In this document: positions 26,288 through 34,002 of the stretch, in pieces
How the letters are laid out: each line of letters starts with the position of its first letter
Position numbering within the stretch: the stretch's first letter is position 1
Assembly: GCF_002504165.1 (NCBI RefSeq)
Contig: NZ_CP021404.1
Location: 496,001 to 560,000 of the forward strand
DNA from: Pacificitalea manganoxidans
Lineage (GTDB): Bacteria > Pseudomonadota > Alphaproteobacteria > Rhodobacterales > Rhodobacteraceae
Length of the DNA: 64,000 bases
Direction of reading: 5' to 3'
Notes under the pieces: model-generated
The model's database searches: none
The model's input: the letters and a program-made list of their open reading frames with translations, nothing else
Told to the model about the DNA's origin: nothing
Program-made: the position numbers and the translations under genes

Positions 26288-27304
26288 TCACATGCCGAAG
26301 ATCTCGTTCCAGCGGTCGATCCAGTCGGTGCGGGCGGCGTTCATCGCGGCGTAATCCATGGTGATGAGCGAGTCGATCGCCTCCTGACCATAGGTCCAAA
26401 GCGCGGCTTGCTCCGGCTCCAGTTCGACATTCATGTTGATCGGGGCGTCGACGCCCTGTTCGGCTTCAAGCTGCTGCACTTCGGTCGACAGCAGGTAGTC
26501 GATGAACTCATAGGCCAGATCGACATTTTCCGCGCCGGTCGGGATGTTGACGGTGTTCAGCACCGCGATGTCGCCATCTTCCAATTCGGCCCAAGTCACG
26601 GTGGGCACGGCTTCCTGCAGCGAGCGCAGGGTGAAGTCTTGGGTCATCGTGACCGAAACTTCGCCGGTGGAGAACAGGTTCACCATTTCCGAGCCGGTGT
26701 TGTAGTTCTTGACCACGTTGGGCTCGATTTCGGCAATCGCGTCAAAGGTCGCGTCGGCGTCCTCATAGGCGTCCACCCCGGCGTGGTTGCCGGCCTGCAC
26801 CACGAACATCGGACCTGCGGTGGTGGTGATGTTGGGCAGCGACACCATACCTTCCAGATCGGCGCGCCACAGATCATCCCAGCTGGTGATCGGCTCGACC
26901 TTGTCGGCGTCATAGACGATGCCGATGCGGCCCACGGTGTAGGCGGGGCCATAGCCGCCCTGCGGATCACGGGCGATTTCGTAGATGTCGTCGATGTTTT
27001 CCAGCTTCGAGCGATCAAATTCCTGGAACACGCCGTTTTCGATGCCAACTTGGCTGTATGCGTCGGTGAGGAAGATCACGTCCACGCCTTTGCCACCGCG
27101 TGCGGTCAGCTTGCCCAGACGATCGGCGTTGTTGCCGGTCTCGAACACGACGTCACAGCCGCATTTTTCCTTGAACGGGGCGATGAGGTTGGCGTCGAGC
27201 TTATCGCCATTATAGCCCCACCAGGAAATGGTGAGCGTTTCGGCATGCGCGGTGACGGCGGAAGCTGCCAGCGCGATTACGGAAGCGGTGAGTGTCGTGT
27301 TCAT
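26288..27304 (-). CDS. ABC transporter solute-binding protein (PotD-like)
   Basis: A 338-residue periplasmic receptor of the PotD/PotF family. The signal peptide is MNTTLTASVIALAASAVTAHA. The mature protein begins ETLTISWWGYNGDKLDANLI, followed by ARGGKGVDVIFLTDAYSQVGI and VGRIGIVYDADKVEPITSWDDLW. It is encoded first, as usual for abundant receptors. Polyamines are the classical ligand of the family, but the operon continues into a nucleoside-type deaminase and a nucleoside hydrolase. I therefore infer a purine-derived ligand. A start six codons upstream would not give a signal peptide. Confidence 0.93.
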   Translation of the reverse strand: MNTTLTASVIALAASAVTAHAETLTISWWGYNGDKLDANLIAPFKEKCGCDVVFETGNNADRLGKLTARGGKGVDVIFLTDAYSQVGIENGVFQEFDRSKLENIDDIYEIARDPQGGYGPAYTVGRIGIVYDADKVEPITSWDDLWRADLEGMVSLPNITTTAGPMFVVQAGNHAGVDAYEDADATFDAIAEIEPNVVKNYNTGSEMVNLFSTGEVSVTMTQDFTLRSLQEAVPTVTWAELEDGDIAVLNTVNIPTGAENVDLAYEFIDYLLSTEVQQLEAEQGVDAPINMNVELEPEQAALWTYGQEAIDSLITMDYAAMNAARTDWIDRWNEIFGM

Positions 27305-27399
27305 GTCGCAGACCTGTCGCAAGGGGTGAGTCGGATCTCGAAGCGCCCGACATTTGCCTGCGTTTCAGTAAACCCGCAGACCGGGTGCGCAAGTCAAGG

Positions 27400-27416
27400 G
27401 CGCCGGTAACCGGCGC
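27400..27416. promoter_or_regulatory. perfect 17-bp palindrome upstream of the PotD-like gene
   Basis: GCGCCGGTAACCGGCGC has perfect 8-base arms around one base. It lies 96 bp upstream of the binding protein start, in the 192-bp gap to nrsF. It could be an operator for a regulator not encoded here, or an RNA hairpin in a long leader. No regulator gene is adjacent. Confidence 0.4.
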
Positions 27417-27496
27417 ATCAATTTGCATATGTGTGCTAACGGTTACTTTTTGGGCAATTTTCGCGGGCGCGGCGACCGCGGATAGCAAAAACGCAC

Positions 27497-28138
27497 CTAC
27501 CAGCGCAGTTGCATTCGGCCCAGAAGCGCCCCCAGCCCCGCGACCGCGCCGATGGCGAGGCTATACCACACGGCATAGAACAGCGGCGAATCCTCGGTGC
27601 AGAACAGCGAGTAGATCGTCGCGGCGAAGGCCCCGGCAGCCAGCCCCGCCAAGGCGCCACACCGGGTCGGATGAACGGGCGCGCCCCGGCGCAGCGCGAT
27701 CAGCAGCCCCGCCAGCATCGGCACCGACAGCGCGACGATAGCGCGCCCGCAGATGTCGATGGAGGAGCCGATGAACAGATCGAAGCGAAGCCCGGGACGG
27801 GTCACGATATAGGCGCCCACGGCCAGCGCGGCGGCCAGTGCGGGCGGCAACCACAGGGCATATCGCGCGCGGCTTGGCGCGGCGCCGGGATGGGCCTGCC
27901 GCAGACAGCAGATCAGCGCCGGGATCGCGAGCGCCAACGGCAGCAGCGTCTTGGCCGCCGTCACCGGGTGGCTCAGGGCGTTAGGCAGGGCGGGCCGAAA
28001 GCCGAGAAACAGCGCGAAAATCAGCGCCGTGGCGACCGCGCCCAGCGCCAACCACCGCAATGCTTGCACCTCGACCGTAGGAACGGGCGTGGCGGGCAGG
28101 TCCGCGGTCAGACTGTCGATCAGATCATCGGTCTTCAT
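27497..28138 (-). CDS. nrsF: NrsF-type anti-sigma factor (DUF1109)
   Basis: A 213-residue integral membrane protein with a short cytoplasmic N terminus (MKTDDLIDSLTADLP) and six membrane helices. This is the layout of DUF1109/NrsF proteins, which hold an ECF sigma factor inactive until metal or redox stress. Cysteines that may serve as sensors occur in PALICCLRQ, SSIDICGRA, TRCGAL and LFCTED. Its ATG overlaps the sigma factor stop (ATGA), the usual arrangement for a sigma/anti-sigma pair. Confidence 0.9.
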   Translation of the reverse strand: MKTDDLIDSLTADLPATPVPTVEVQALRWLALGAVATALIFALFLGFRPALPNALSHPVTAAKTLLPLALAIPALICCLRQAHPGAAPSRARYALWLPPALAAALAVGAYIVTRPGLRFDLFIGSSIDICGRAIVALSVPMLAGLLIALRRGAPVHPTRCGALAGLAAGAFAATIYSLFCTEDSPLFYAVWYSLAIGAVAGLGALLGRMQLRW

Positions 28139-28809
28139 CGTTTGGTTCTCCGTGCCCCGGATCGTGCCGGGACGTTGTCTTGCGCCGGGCGGGAGCCCGA
28201 AGCTGACCGCGCAACGTCTCGGTCCGTTTCGGTCCGCCCTTCCGGCCGCGCGCCGTTCGCCCCGTCTGGGCGTGGTCCCGCCACCGTTCGTTTCAGCCGG
28301 GCCATGGCGCGGTGAAACGCCACCCGCACCGCGCCTTCGGTCATGTCGAGCCGCGCGCCCGTCGCCCGGGCCGAGGCGCCTTCGACACCGATGGCCCGCA
28401 GGATCGTGGCCGACCGCGGGTCAAGTTCCGCGATGAGCCGGTCCAGATCCCGCGCCGCCGTGGCATCCCCTTGGCCCGGATCGGGCAGCACATCCGCCAG
28501 ATCCTCCACCGGGGTGGCGGCATGGGGGGGCTGACGGCGCCACGCATCCACGCATTTGTAGCGCACGATGGCGAAAAGCCACGGGGCCACCGGGTCCGTG
28601 TCGCGCCATGTCGCGCGTTTGCGATGCACCGCCAGCAGAATGGTCTGCACGATGTCCTCGGTTTCATGGGGCAGCGCACGCGCGCGCCGTTCCACGATCC
28701 CGCGGATGACAGGGGTGATGTCGCGCAAAAACAGCCCGTATGCCACCTGATCGCCTTGGTTGGCGCGGCTCAGCAGATCCGCCCAGCGGCTATCGCGGTC
28801 GTCACTCAT
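28135..28809 (-). CDS. sigF: ECF RNA polymerase sigma factor (SigF-type, paired with NrsF)
   Basis: A 224-residue ECF sigma factor. Region 2 includes HETEDIVQTILLAVHRKRAT and WLFAIVRYKCVDAWRR. Region 4 is ELDPRSATILRAIGVEGASA and MTEGAVRVAFHRAMARLKR (about residues 125-170). It resembles Caulobacter SigF, which controls a metal-stress regulon and is held by NrsF. A basic, Arg-rich tail of about 50 residues follows region 4; most family members end at about 180 residues, so this is odd. Upstream lies a near-perfect GTAACG-N16-CGAA promoter, implying autoregulation with a very short leader. Confidence 0.9.
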   Translation of the reverse strand: MSDDRDSRWADLLSRANQGDQVAYGLFLRDITPVIRGIVERRARALPHETEDIVQTILLAVHRKRATWRDTDPVAPWLFAIVRYKCVDAWRRQPPHAATPVEDLADVLPDPGQGDATAARDLDRLIAELDPRSATILRAIGVEGASARATGARLDMTEGAVRVAFHRAMARLKRTVAGPRPDGANGARPEGRTETDRDVARSASGSRPAQDNVPARSGARRTKR

Positions 28810-28819
28810 TGCCCGTCCC

Positions 28820-28845
28820 TTCGTGGCAGATGGGGCGGACGTTAC
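28820..28845 (-). promoter_or_regulatory. SigF-type promoter of the sigF-nrsF operon
   Basis: Read on the minus strand, GTAACG is followed by 16 bases and then CGAA, matching the GTAACC-N16-CGAA form known for SigF-type promoters of Caulobacter. The -10 element lies only 10 bases from the sigF ATG, so the transcript would have almost no leader. Confidence 0.8.
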
Positions 28846-28891
28846 ACCGCTTCACGGGAAACACCGCACCGATCACCTGAACGTGAGCACT

Positions 28892-28917
28892 GTAACGGAT
28901 CGCGCTGGCGCTGCGAA
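28892..28917 (+). promoter_or_regulatory. SigF-type promoter of the bufferin operon
   Basis: GTAACG, 16 bases, then CGAA, identical in motif and spacing to the divergent sigF promoter. The start point would fall near 28924, leaving a leader of about 45 bases before bufA1, which carries a GAGAGGAG ribosome binding site. Confidence 0.85.
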
Positions 28918-28970
28918 GGGACTGCCACGGACGCCAGTGACGGCGCCGCCACCCGAGAGGAGACTACCCC

Positions 28971-29276
28971 ATGTCCACGACCAGAACCGCCCTTGTCCTT
29001 GCTTCGTCCATCGCCGGTGCCCTTGGCATGGCGCAAGCCGCAAGCGCACAGGACGCGATGAAATCCGATGCCGAGATGGAAAAATGCTACGGCGTGTCGC
29101 TGGCGGGCGAAAATGACTGCGCCGCCGGTCCCGGCACCACCTGCGCCGGCACCTCGACGATGGATTACCAGGGCAATGCCTGGACCTTCGTGCCCGCAGG
29201 CACCTGCGCCGAGATTGAGCTGCCCGAAGATCGCATGGGGTCGCTCGAAGCGCTGGAGCGCGACATCCCCGCGTAA
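28971..29276 (+). CDS. bufA1: bufferin-type precursor peptide BufA1 (DUF2282)
   Basis: A 101-residue exported protein. The signal peptide runs from [20 protein letters not shown] to ASAQ (about residues 1-27). The mature part carries four cysteines at 39, 50, 58 and 79 in the contexts EKCYG, ENDCA, TTCAG and GTCAE, which is the DUF2282 pattern. In bufferins these Cys residues are modified by an MNIO enzyme (BufB, with BufC) and the product chelates copper. The gene is first in an operon with bufB, bufC and doxX under a SigF-type promoter. A 187-bp gap follows before bufB. Confidence 0.88.
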   Translation: MSTTRTALVLASSIAGALGMAQAASAQDAMKSDAEMEKCYGVSLAGENDCAAGPGTTCAGTSTMDYQGNAWTFVPAGTCAEIELPEDRMGSLEALERDIPA

Positions 29277-29463
29277 TGCTTCCCATGCCGGGGGTGTGCA
29301 AACGCCCTTGGCTGGTCCGGGCCATTTGGGTCCGGGCCGCGCGTCCTTTCTCCCCCCGGAGAGGGCGCAGGGCGCGTCATGGTCGGATCTTTATCGTTCC
29401 CTACCGATCATGGCGTGTCCGCTTTCTGCGAATGACGCGCGTGCCCGCCTGAAAGGAAACCCC

Positions 29464-30307
29464 ATGCCTTTGCCAAATCATGTCGGTCTTGGCTTCAAAT
29501 CCGAGCATTTCCCTAACATCGCCGCTGAGCGGCCCGATCTGGGTTTCTTTGAGGTGCATGCCGAAAATTACATGGGCGACGGCGGTCCGCCACACCGGAT
29601 GCTGGAAGCCCTGCGCCGGGATTACGCGCTGTCAATTCACGGGGTTGGGCTGTCGATCGGGGGGGCGGGGCGTCTCGATGCCGATCACCTCGCCCGTCTG
29701 CGCCGGGTTTGCGACCGCTACCAGCCGGACTCGTTTTCCGAGCATCTGGCATGGTCGAGCCACGGTGCCGCCTATCTCAACGATTTGCTGCCGCTGCCCT
29801 ATACCGAGGAGACGCTAACCACCGTCTGCGCCCATATCGACGAGGTGCAGGAGGCGCTGGGCCGTCCCATGCTGCTGGAGAACCCCCGCCACCTATGTCG
29901 GGTTCGACGCCACCACGATGGAAGAGACGACCTTCCTGCGCGAAATCACGCGCCGCACCGGCTGTGGCCTGCTGTTGGATGTGAACAACGTCTTTGTGTC
30001 CGCCACCAATCACCGCCGCGACGCGCGCGCCTATCTTGCCGATTTCCCGGTCGAGGCGGTGGGCGAAATTCATCTTAGCGGCCACGACACCGAAGAATTA
30101 CCCTCCGGGCCGTTGCTGATCGACGCGCATGGCAGCCCGGTCGCCGATCCGGTCTGGACGCTCTATGACGAACTGATCGCGCGGATCGGCCCCTGTGCCA
30201 CGCTGATCGAGTGGGACAATGACGTGCCCGAGTTTCCGGTGCTGATGGCAGAGGCCCGCGCCGCGCTGGGTGTGCTGGAGGGCGCGCGCCATGCCCTCGC
30301 ATCCTGA
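29464..30307 (+). pseudogene. bufB: bufB, DUF692/MNIO multinuclear iron oxidase, disrupted by a one-base frameshift
   Basis: Joined across the shift, the two frames give a full DUF692 protein of about 280 residues. The first frame carries [20 protein letters not shown], the ligand His in [20 protein letters not shown] and LLENP. After a run of five C at 29883-29887 the expected [13 protein letters not shown] continues one base later, in the next frame. That frame holds the remaining ligands in [22 protein letters not shown] and [11 protein letters not shown]. Removing one C restores the family sequence exactly. Left as it stands, the first frame ends in about 65 unrelated residues. A sequencing error in the homopolymer is as likely as a true mutation. 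The gene overlaps bufC by 17 bp. Confidence 0.88.
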
Positions 30308-31079
30308 CATGCAGGACGCCTTTCGCCGGGCAGTGGCGGGCGGGGCACTGCCGCCGGGTCTGACGGCACCGGGGGATGTGGAACGCCGCTTTGCCGTCTA
30401 TCGCAACAACGTCTTTCATTCGCTGACCCAAGCGCTCCGCACCCGGTTTCCAGTCGTCGAGCAACTGGTCGGCGCGGAGTATTTCGGCGCGTTGGCGCGT
30501 AACTTCGTTACCGATCATCCCCCCGATGACCCGGTGCTGGCACGATATGGGGCGCGTTTGCCCGATTACCTCGCTGTGCAGGCGGAACTCGGAAAGCTGG
30601 GCTATCTGGCGGATGTGGCGCGGCTGGAATTGGCGCGCGGCGCGGCCTATCACGCCGCCGATGCCGAGCCTGTCGATCCCGCATGTCTGGCCGACGCCGC
30701 CGCGCAATCGCCCGAGACGCTGCGCCTGATCCTGCATCCCAGCTTGCGTTGCCTTGTGTCCCGCTGGCCCGTGCTGTCGCTGTGGCGGGCGCACCAGCCC
30801 GGCGGTGACATCAAGTCCGTTCCCGCCACGGCAGAGGCCGTGTTGATCTGCCGCCCGCAGGACCGGGTCGACCTGCACGCCGTGTCCCCCCATGCCGCAG
30901 CGCTGATCGCAGACCTTGCCGCAGGCGAAACGCTGGGAGCCGTGGCCGAACGCGCCGCCGTAGAGGGACGCGACGACGATCTGACCACGGCGCTGGGCAT
31001 AATTTTACAGCATCGCCTGCTTGTCGGGCTGAGCCGTGTGACCGTTTCCGCACCCCATCCGCAAGGAGAGCCCTCATGA
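30291..31079 (+). CDS. bufC: BufC, DUF2063 partner of the MNIO enzyme
   Basis: A 262-residue protein with the DUF2063 N-terminal domain ([45 protein letters not shown]). The C-terminal half has the [20 protein letters not shown] segment shared by BufC/MbnC-type partners. Such proteins bind the precursor leader and present it to the oxidase. Although databases often call DUF2063 a putative DNA-binding domain, the context here favours the peptide-modification role. It overlaps bufB and doxX. Confidence 0.88.
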   Translation: MPSHPDMQDAFRRAVAGGALPPGLTAPGDVERRFAVYRNNVFHSLTQALRTRFPVVEQLVGAEYFGALARNFVTDHPPDDPVLARYGARLPDYLAVQAELGKLGYLADVARLELARGAAYHAADAEPVDPACLADAAAQSPETLRLILHPSLRCLVSRWPVLSLWRAHQPGGDIKSVPATAEAVLICRPQDRVDLHAVSPHAAALIADLAAGETLGAVAERAAVEGRDDDLTTALGIILQHRLLVGLSRVTVSAPHPQGEPS

Positions 31080-31591
31080 CCACCGCCACCACACCGCACC
31101 GTCCCGCTGCCCGCACGGCCTCCTCCCACGCAGATGCAGCGCCCGCGCGCAGCGACCCCGTGCGCGGGGCCGTGCGCCGGGGCAATGCCGCTTTGGGCCG
31201 GATGATCCCCGTCGATGTGCCGCTGTTCATGCTGCGGGTGTTTCCGGCGGCGGTGTTCTGGCTGTCGGCCCGGACCAAGGTCGACGGGTTTGCCATTGCC
31301 GACAGCACCTATTTCCTGTTCCAGCATGAATACGCGCTGCCCGTCATCCCGTCGGCGCTGGCGGCGGTGCTGGCCACGGTGGCGGAGCATTTGTTCGCGG
31401 TGCTGCTGATCGCCGGTCTGTTCACCCGGCTCGCGGCGCTGTCGCTGCTGGTGATGACGCTGGTCATTCAGGTCTTTGTCTATCCCGGTGCATGGGTCAC
31501 GCATGGCCTGTGGGCTGCCTGCTTCGTCACCGTGATAGCCTGCGGTCCGGGGCGACTGTCGCTGGACCGTTTGCTGCGGCTGGAGCGCTGA
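31076..31591 (+). CDS. DoxX-family membrane protein of the bufferin operon
   Basis: A 171-residue protein with a polar N terminus of about 45 residues and four membrane helices ([70 protein letters not shown]). DoxX proteins regularly accompany DUF2282/DUF692/DUF2063 operons. Their job there is unknown, perhaps electron supply or export. The ATG overlaps the bufC stop. Confidence 0.87.
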   Translation: MTTATTPHRPAARTASSHADAAPARSDPVRGAVRRGNAALGRMIPVDVPLFMLRVFPAAVFWLSARTKVDGFAIADSTYFLFQHEYALPVIPSALAAVLATVAEHLFAVLLIAGLFTRLAALSLLVMTLVIQVFVYPGAWVTHGLWAACFVTVIACGPGRLSLDRLLRLER

Positions 31592-31665
31592 AACCTTCCA
31601 GCGCTGGACGTTGCCGCATCGGACCCCCGCGCCTAGATCGTGGTGAGACAGACAAAGGAAACACG

Positions 31666-31785
31666 ATGATGATGCATGAGCAGATGGGCGGCGGCATGAT
31701 GGCCGCGATGGCAATATTCTGGGTTCTCGGGCTGATCGTCTTGGGTCTGGTGATCGCAGCGCTGGTCAAATATCTGCGCAACTGA
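31666..31785 (+). CDS. 39-residue Met-rich single-span membrane peptide
   Basis: The frame reads MMMHEQMGGGMMAAM and then one strong hydrophobic helix (AIFWVLGLIVLGLVIAALV) ending in KYLRN. Seven Met and one His precede the helix, which resembles copper-interacting short proteins. An AAAGGAAAC ribosome binding site lies upstream. It follows doxX by 74 bp on the same strand and so probably belongs to the stress operon. I do not recognise a named family. Confidence 0.65.
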   Translation: MMMHEQMGGGMMAAMAIFWVLGLIVLGLVIAALVKYLRN

Positions 31786-31970
31786 GCACGCGAAGTCCGG
31801 CGGTGCACGCCCTCCGGTAATGCGCTGATAACGCTGCACGCGCACAGGGTGTTTGTCGTTTTCGCGCAACGTCCGGGCGTCGTTCCGCCGAGACGCGCGG
31901 GACCGGTTTGCCACGACGCCGCGCTGCGCGCATTTTACCTTTCGTCGGGGGGCGGAAAAACGGAGTGCAC

Positions 31971-32438
31971 ATGTCACAGCAGTCAGGAGCGGACGGGCTT
32001 CGTATCGCGGGAAAGCGGTTCGACGTAACGACCGGTAAGCTCGCCAAGCCGGGCGGCGAGGGCACACGCCTGTCGCCCGAGGCCGCCGCGGTGCTGGAAC
32101 TGATGGCCGATGATCCCGAAAACACCGTCCCGCTGGATCGCGTCGCCGCGCGGATCGGACGGGATGCGGGGCTGGACGATGTGGAAAGCGTCGTGTCCGA
32201 GATTCGCCGCGCTCTGGGTCCGCAGGGCCATGCGGCGCTGCGCACGGTGGGTGAAAAGGGCTATGCGCTTTACCCCGACCCCACGGCCACTGGCGCCCCC
32301 GACCGGACCTTCAAGATGGTCGTCCATTCCATCGCGATCCTGAGCTTCGTCGTGGTGTCGGGCGTGGGCTATTGCCAGTTGCAGGCCGATAGCGGCGCGC
32401 GCGCACAGGTCACGCCGGTCACGACACCGTCACATTGA
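31971..32438 (+). CDS. membrane-anchored winged-helix regulator (ToxR/CadC-like)
   Basis: A 155-residue protein. An OmpR/PhoB-type winged helix occupies about residues 10-100 (RLSPEAAAVLELMADDPENT, ESVVSEIRRALGP, LRTVGEKGYALYP), the last part being the wing signature. It is followed by one membrane helix (MVVHSIAILSFVVVSGVGYC) and a periplasmic tail of about 25 residues. There is no receiver domain, so signalling would be through the membrane segment, as in ToxR or CadC. It lies between the bufferin operon and the convergent chromate transporter; its targets are unknown. Confidence 0.8.
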   Translation: MSQQSGADGLRIAGKRFDVTTGKLAKPGGEGTRLSPEAAAVLELMADDPENTVPLDRVAARIGRDAGLDDVESVVSEIRRALGPQGHAALRTVGEKGYALYPDPTATGAPDRTFKMVVHSIAILSFVVVSGVGYCQLQADSGARAQVTPVTTPSH

Positions 32439-32457
32439 GGGCGTCGCGGGTGTTGGT

Positions 32458-33771
32458 CTAGACGAGGCTCAAAACCCAACCGCCCGCCGCCGCCAAGGCC
32501 AGAACCGCCGCCACCGGCAGCCGCGTGGCGCGCAGACATACCGCCGCCCCCGAGGCCAGCACCAGCACCCGCCAATCGAGGGTCGAAAGTTTCGGCACCC
32601 AGAGCGTCAGCGCCCCAGTGCCGATCAGCCGCACCTCCCCAAACAAGACATGCAGCCCGAACCATACCGACAGGTTGGCAATAACGCCCACCACGGCGGC
32701 GGTGATGGCGGTCAGCGCGCCATTGAGACGCGGCTGCGCGGCGATCCATTCGATATAGGGCGCGCCCGCAAAGATCAGGGCGAAACAGGGCACGAACGTT
32801 GCCCAGAGCGTCAGCAGCGCGCCCGCGATCCCGCCCGTCAGCCCGCCCGCGCCGCCCAGACCGGCAAGGAAGCCCACGAATTCGGTGACAAGGATCAGCG
32901 GGCCGGGCGTCGTTTCCGCCAGCCCCAGCCCATCGAGCATCTGACCCGCGCTGAGCCAGCTGAAATCGGTGACCACCTCCTGTGCCATATAGGCCAGCAC
33001 GGCATAGGCCCCGCCAAAGGTCACCACGGCCAGCTTGGAAAAAAACAGGGTGATGTCGGTCAGGATCGGCGCGGAGGGCAGCAGCGCCAGCGCCCCCAGC
33101 GGCGCGAGCCATAGCGCACCCCCAAGCCCCAGCACGGCGACGGTGTGACCGGTGCGCACCGGGATAGATGGGCGGGTGTCCAGGCTGGCGGAGCCGGTCG
33201 CGGCGCCTGGTGCCGTTAGTGCGCCCCAAAGCGCGGCGGCAAGGATCACCAACGGGAACGGCAGGTCAAAAAAGAACAGCGCGACAAAGGCGCAGACCGC
33301 CAAGATCAGATGCGCGCGATATCGAAAGGCCCGGCGCGCCAGCTTGACCAACGCTTCGATCACGATGATCAGCACCGCCGCCTTGATCCCCAGAAACAGC
33401 GCCTCGACCACGGGCAGATTGCCCAACGCGGCGTAGATCCAGCTCAGCGCGAGGATGATCAGCGCCCCCGGGGCCACGAACAGCCCGCCCGCGATCAGCC
33501 CGCCAGCCACCCCGCGCAGCCGCCAGCCAGCATAGGTGGCAAGCTGCATCGCCTCCGGGCCGGGCAACAACATACAAAATGACAGCGCGTCGAGAAACCG
33601 TTTCTCGCTCAGCCAGCGAGTGTCTTCCACCAGCACACGGTGCATCAACGCGATCTGTGCCGCGGGACCGCCGAAAGACAGGATGCCGATCTGGAAAAAA
33701 CGCTGTGTCAGCGCCGCAAGCGACGGGGTCGCGGGCGGCTCGGCAAGGGGCGAAGGGTCAGGGTCCGTCAC
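32458..33771 (-). CDS. chrA: chromate transporter, two-domain ChrA
   Basis: A 437-residue member of the CHR family with two homologous halves and about 12 membrane segments. The motifs RFFQIGILSFGGPAAQIALM, LLPGPEAMQLATYAGW and, in the second half, KLAVVTFGGAYAVLAYMAQE and LGLAETTPGPLILVTEFVGF are diagnostic. It exports chromate. The GTG start is chosen because a promoter-like pair (TTGACA-N17-TTCGGT) places transcription start downstream of a longer TTG frame; the ribosome binding site is weak, so the exact start is uncertain. Proximity to the SigF-NrsF genes suggests a shared metal-stress theme. Confidence 0.92.
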   Translation of the reverse strand: MTDPDPSPLAEPPATPSLAALTQRFFQIGILSFGGPAAQIALMHRVLVEDTRWLSEKRFLDALSFCMLLPGPEAMQLATYAGWRLRGVAGGLIAGGLFVAPGALIILALSWIYAALGNLPVVEALFLGIKAAVLIIVIEALVKLARRAFRYRAHLILAVCAFVALFFFDLPFPLVILAAALWGALTAPGAATGSASLDTRPSIPVRTGHTVAVLGLGGALWLAPLGALALLPSAPILTDITLFFSKLAVVTFGGAYAVLAYMAQEVVTDFSWLSAGQMLDGLGLAETTPGPLILVTEFVGFLAGLGGAGGLTGGIAGALLTLWATFVPCFALIFAGAPYIEWIAAQPRLNGALTAITAAVVGVIANLSVWFGLHVLFGEVRLIGTGALTLWVPKLSTLDWRVLVLASGAAVCLRATRLPVAAVLALAAAGGWVLSLV

Positions 33772-33824
33772 GCGGGGCGCACTTCCGTATTGGTGACCGG
33801 AACGGGCCGGACCGATTGCGCGCG

Positions 33825-33853
33825 ACCGAACCAAAGCGACGGGCGGCTGTCAA
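33825..33853 (-). promoter_or_regulatory. possible sigma-70-type promoter of chrA
   Basis: On the minus strand, TTGACA is followed by 17 bases and TTCGGT. The -35 is perfect and the -10 is poor. The position, about 50 bp before the chosen GTG, is reasonable. Confidence 0.4.
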
Positions 33854-33951
33854 CCTGAGCTGGGTGCGGACAATCGCGCAAAGGGCGGCCCAGACGCGGG
33901 CGGGGCGTGGCCCGAACCCCGCCGCGGATCGGACCCAAGGCAGCCCATATG

Positions 33952-33975
33952 AAAAAGGCGGCCTAAAAAGCCGCC
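33952..33975 (-). terminator. rho-independent terminator of ubiK
   Basis: On the minus strand GGCGGC pairs with GCCGCC around a T-rich loop and is followed by TTTTT. It lies 28 bp after the ubiK stop. Confidence 0.75.
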
Positions 33976-34002
33976 TGTTTCGCATGGGGATCGGTGCCGG
34001 GC

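Noticed and set aside
27422-27464. Third SigF-type promoter near GGTTAC and TTCG upstream of the PotD-like gene
   Set aside because: The two elements are in the wrong order for either strand.
29883-29887. Programmed +1 frameshifting in bufB
   Set aside because: Although CCC-C can slip, I know of no such recoding in DUF692 genes. An indel in a homopolymer, real or from sequencing, is simpler. It was kept only as an alternative.
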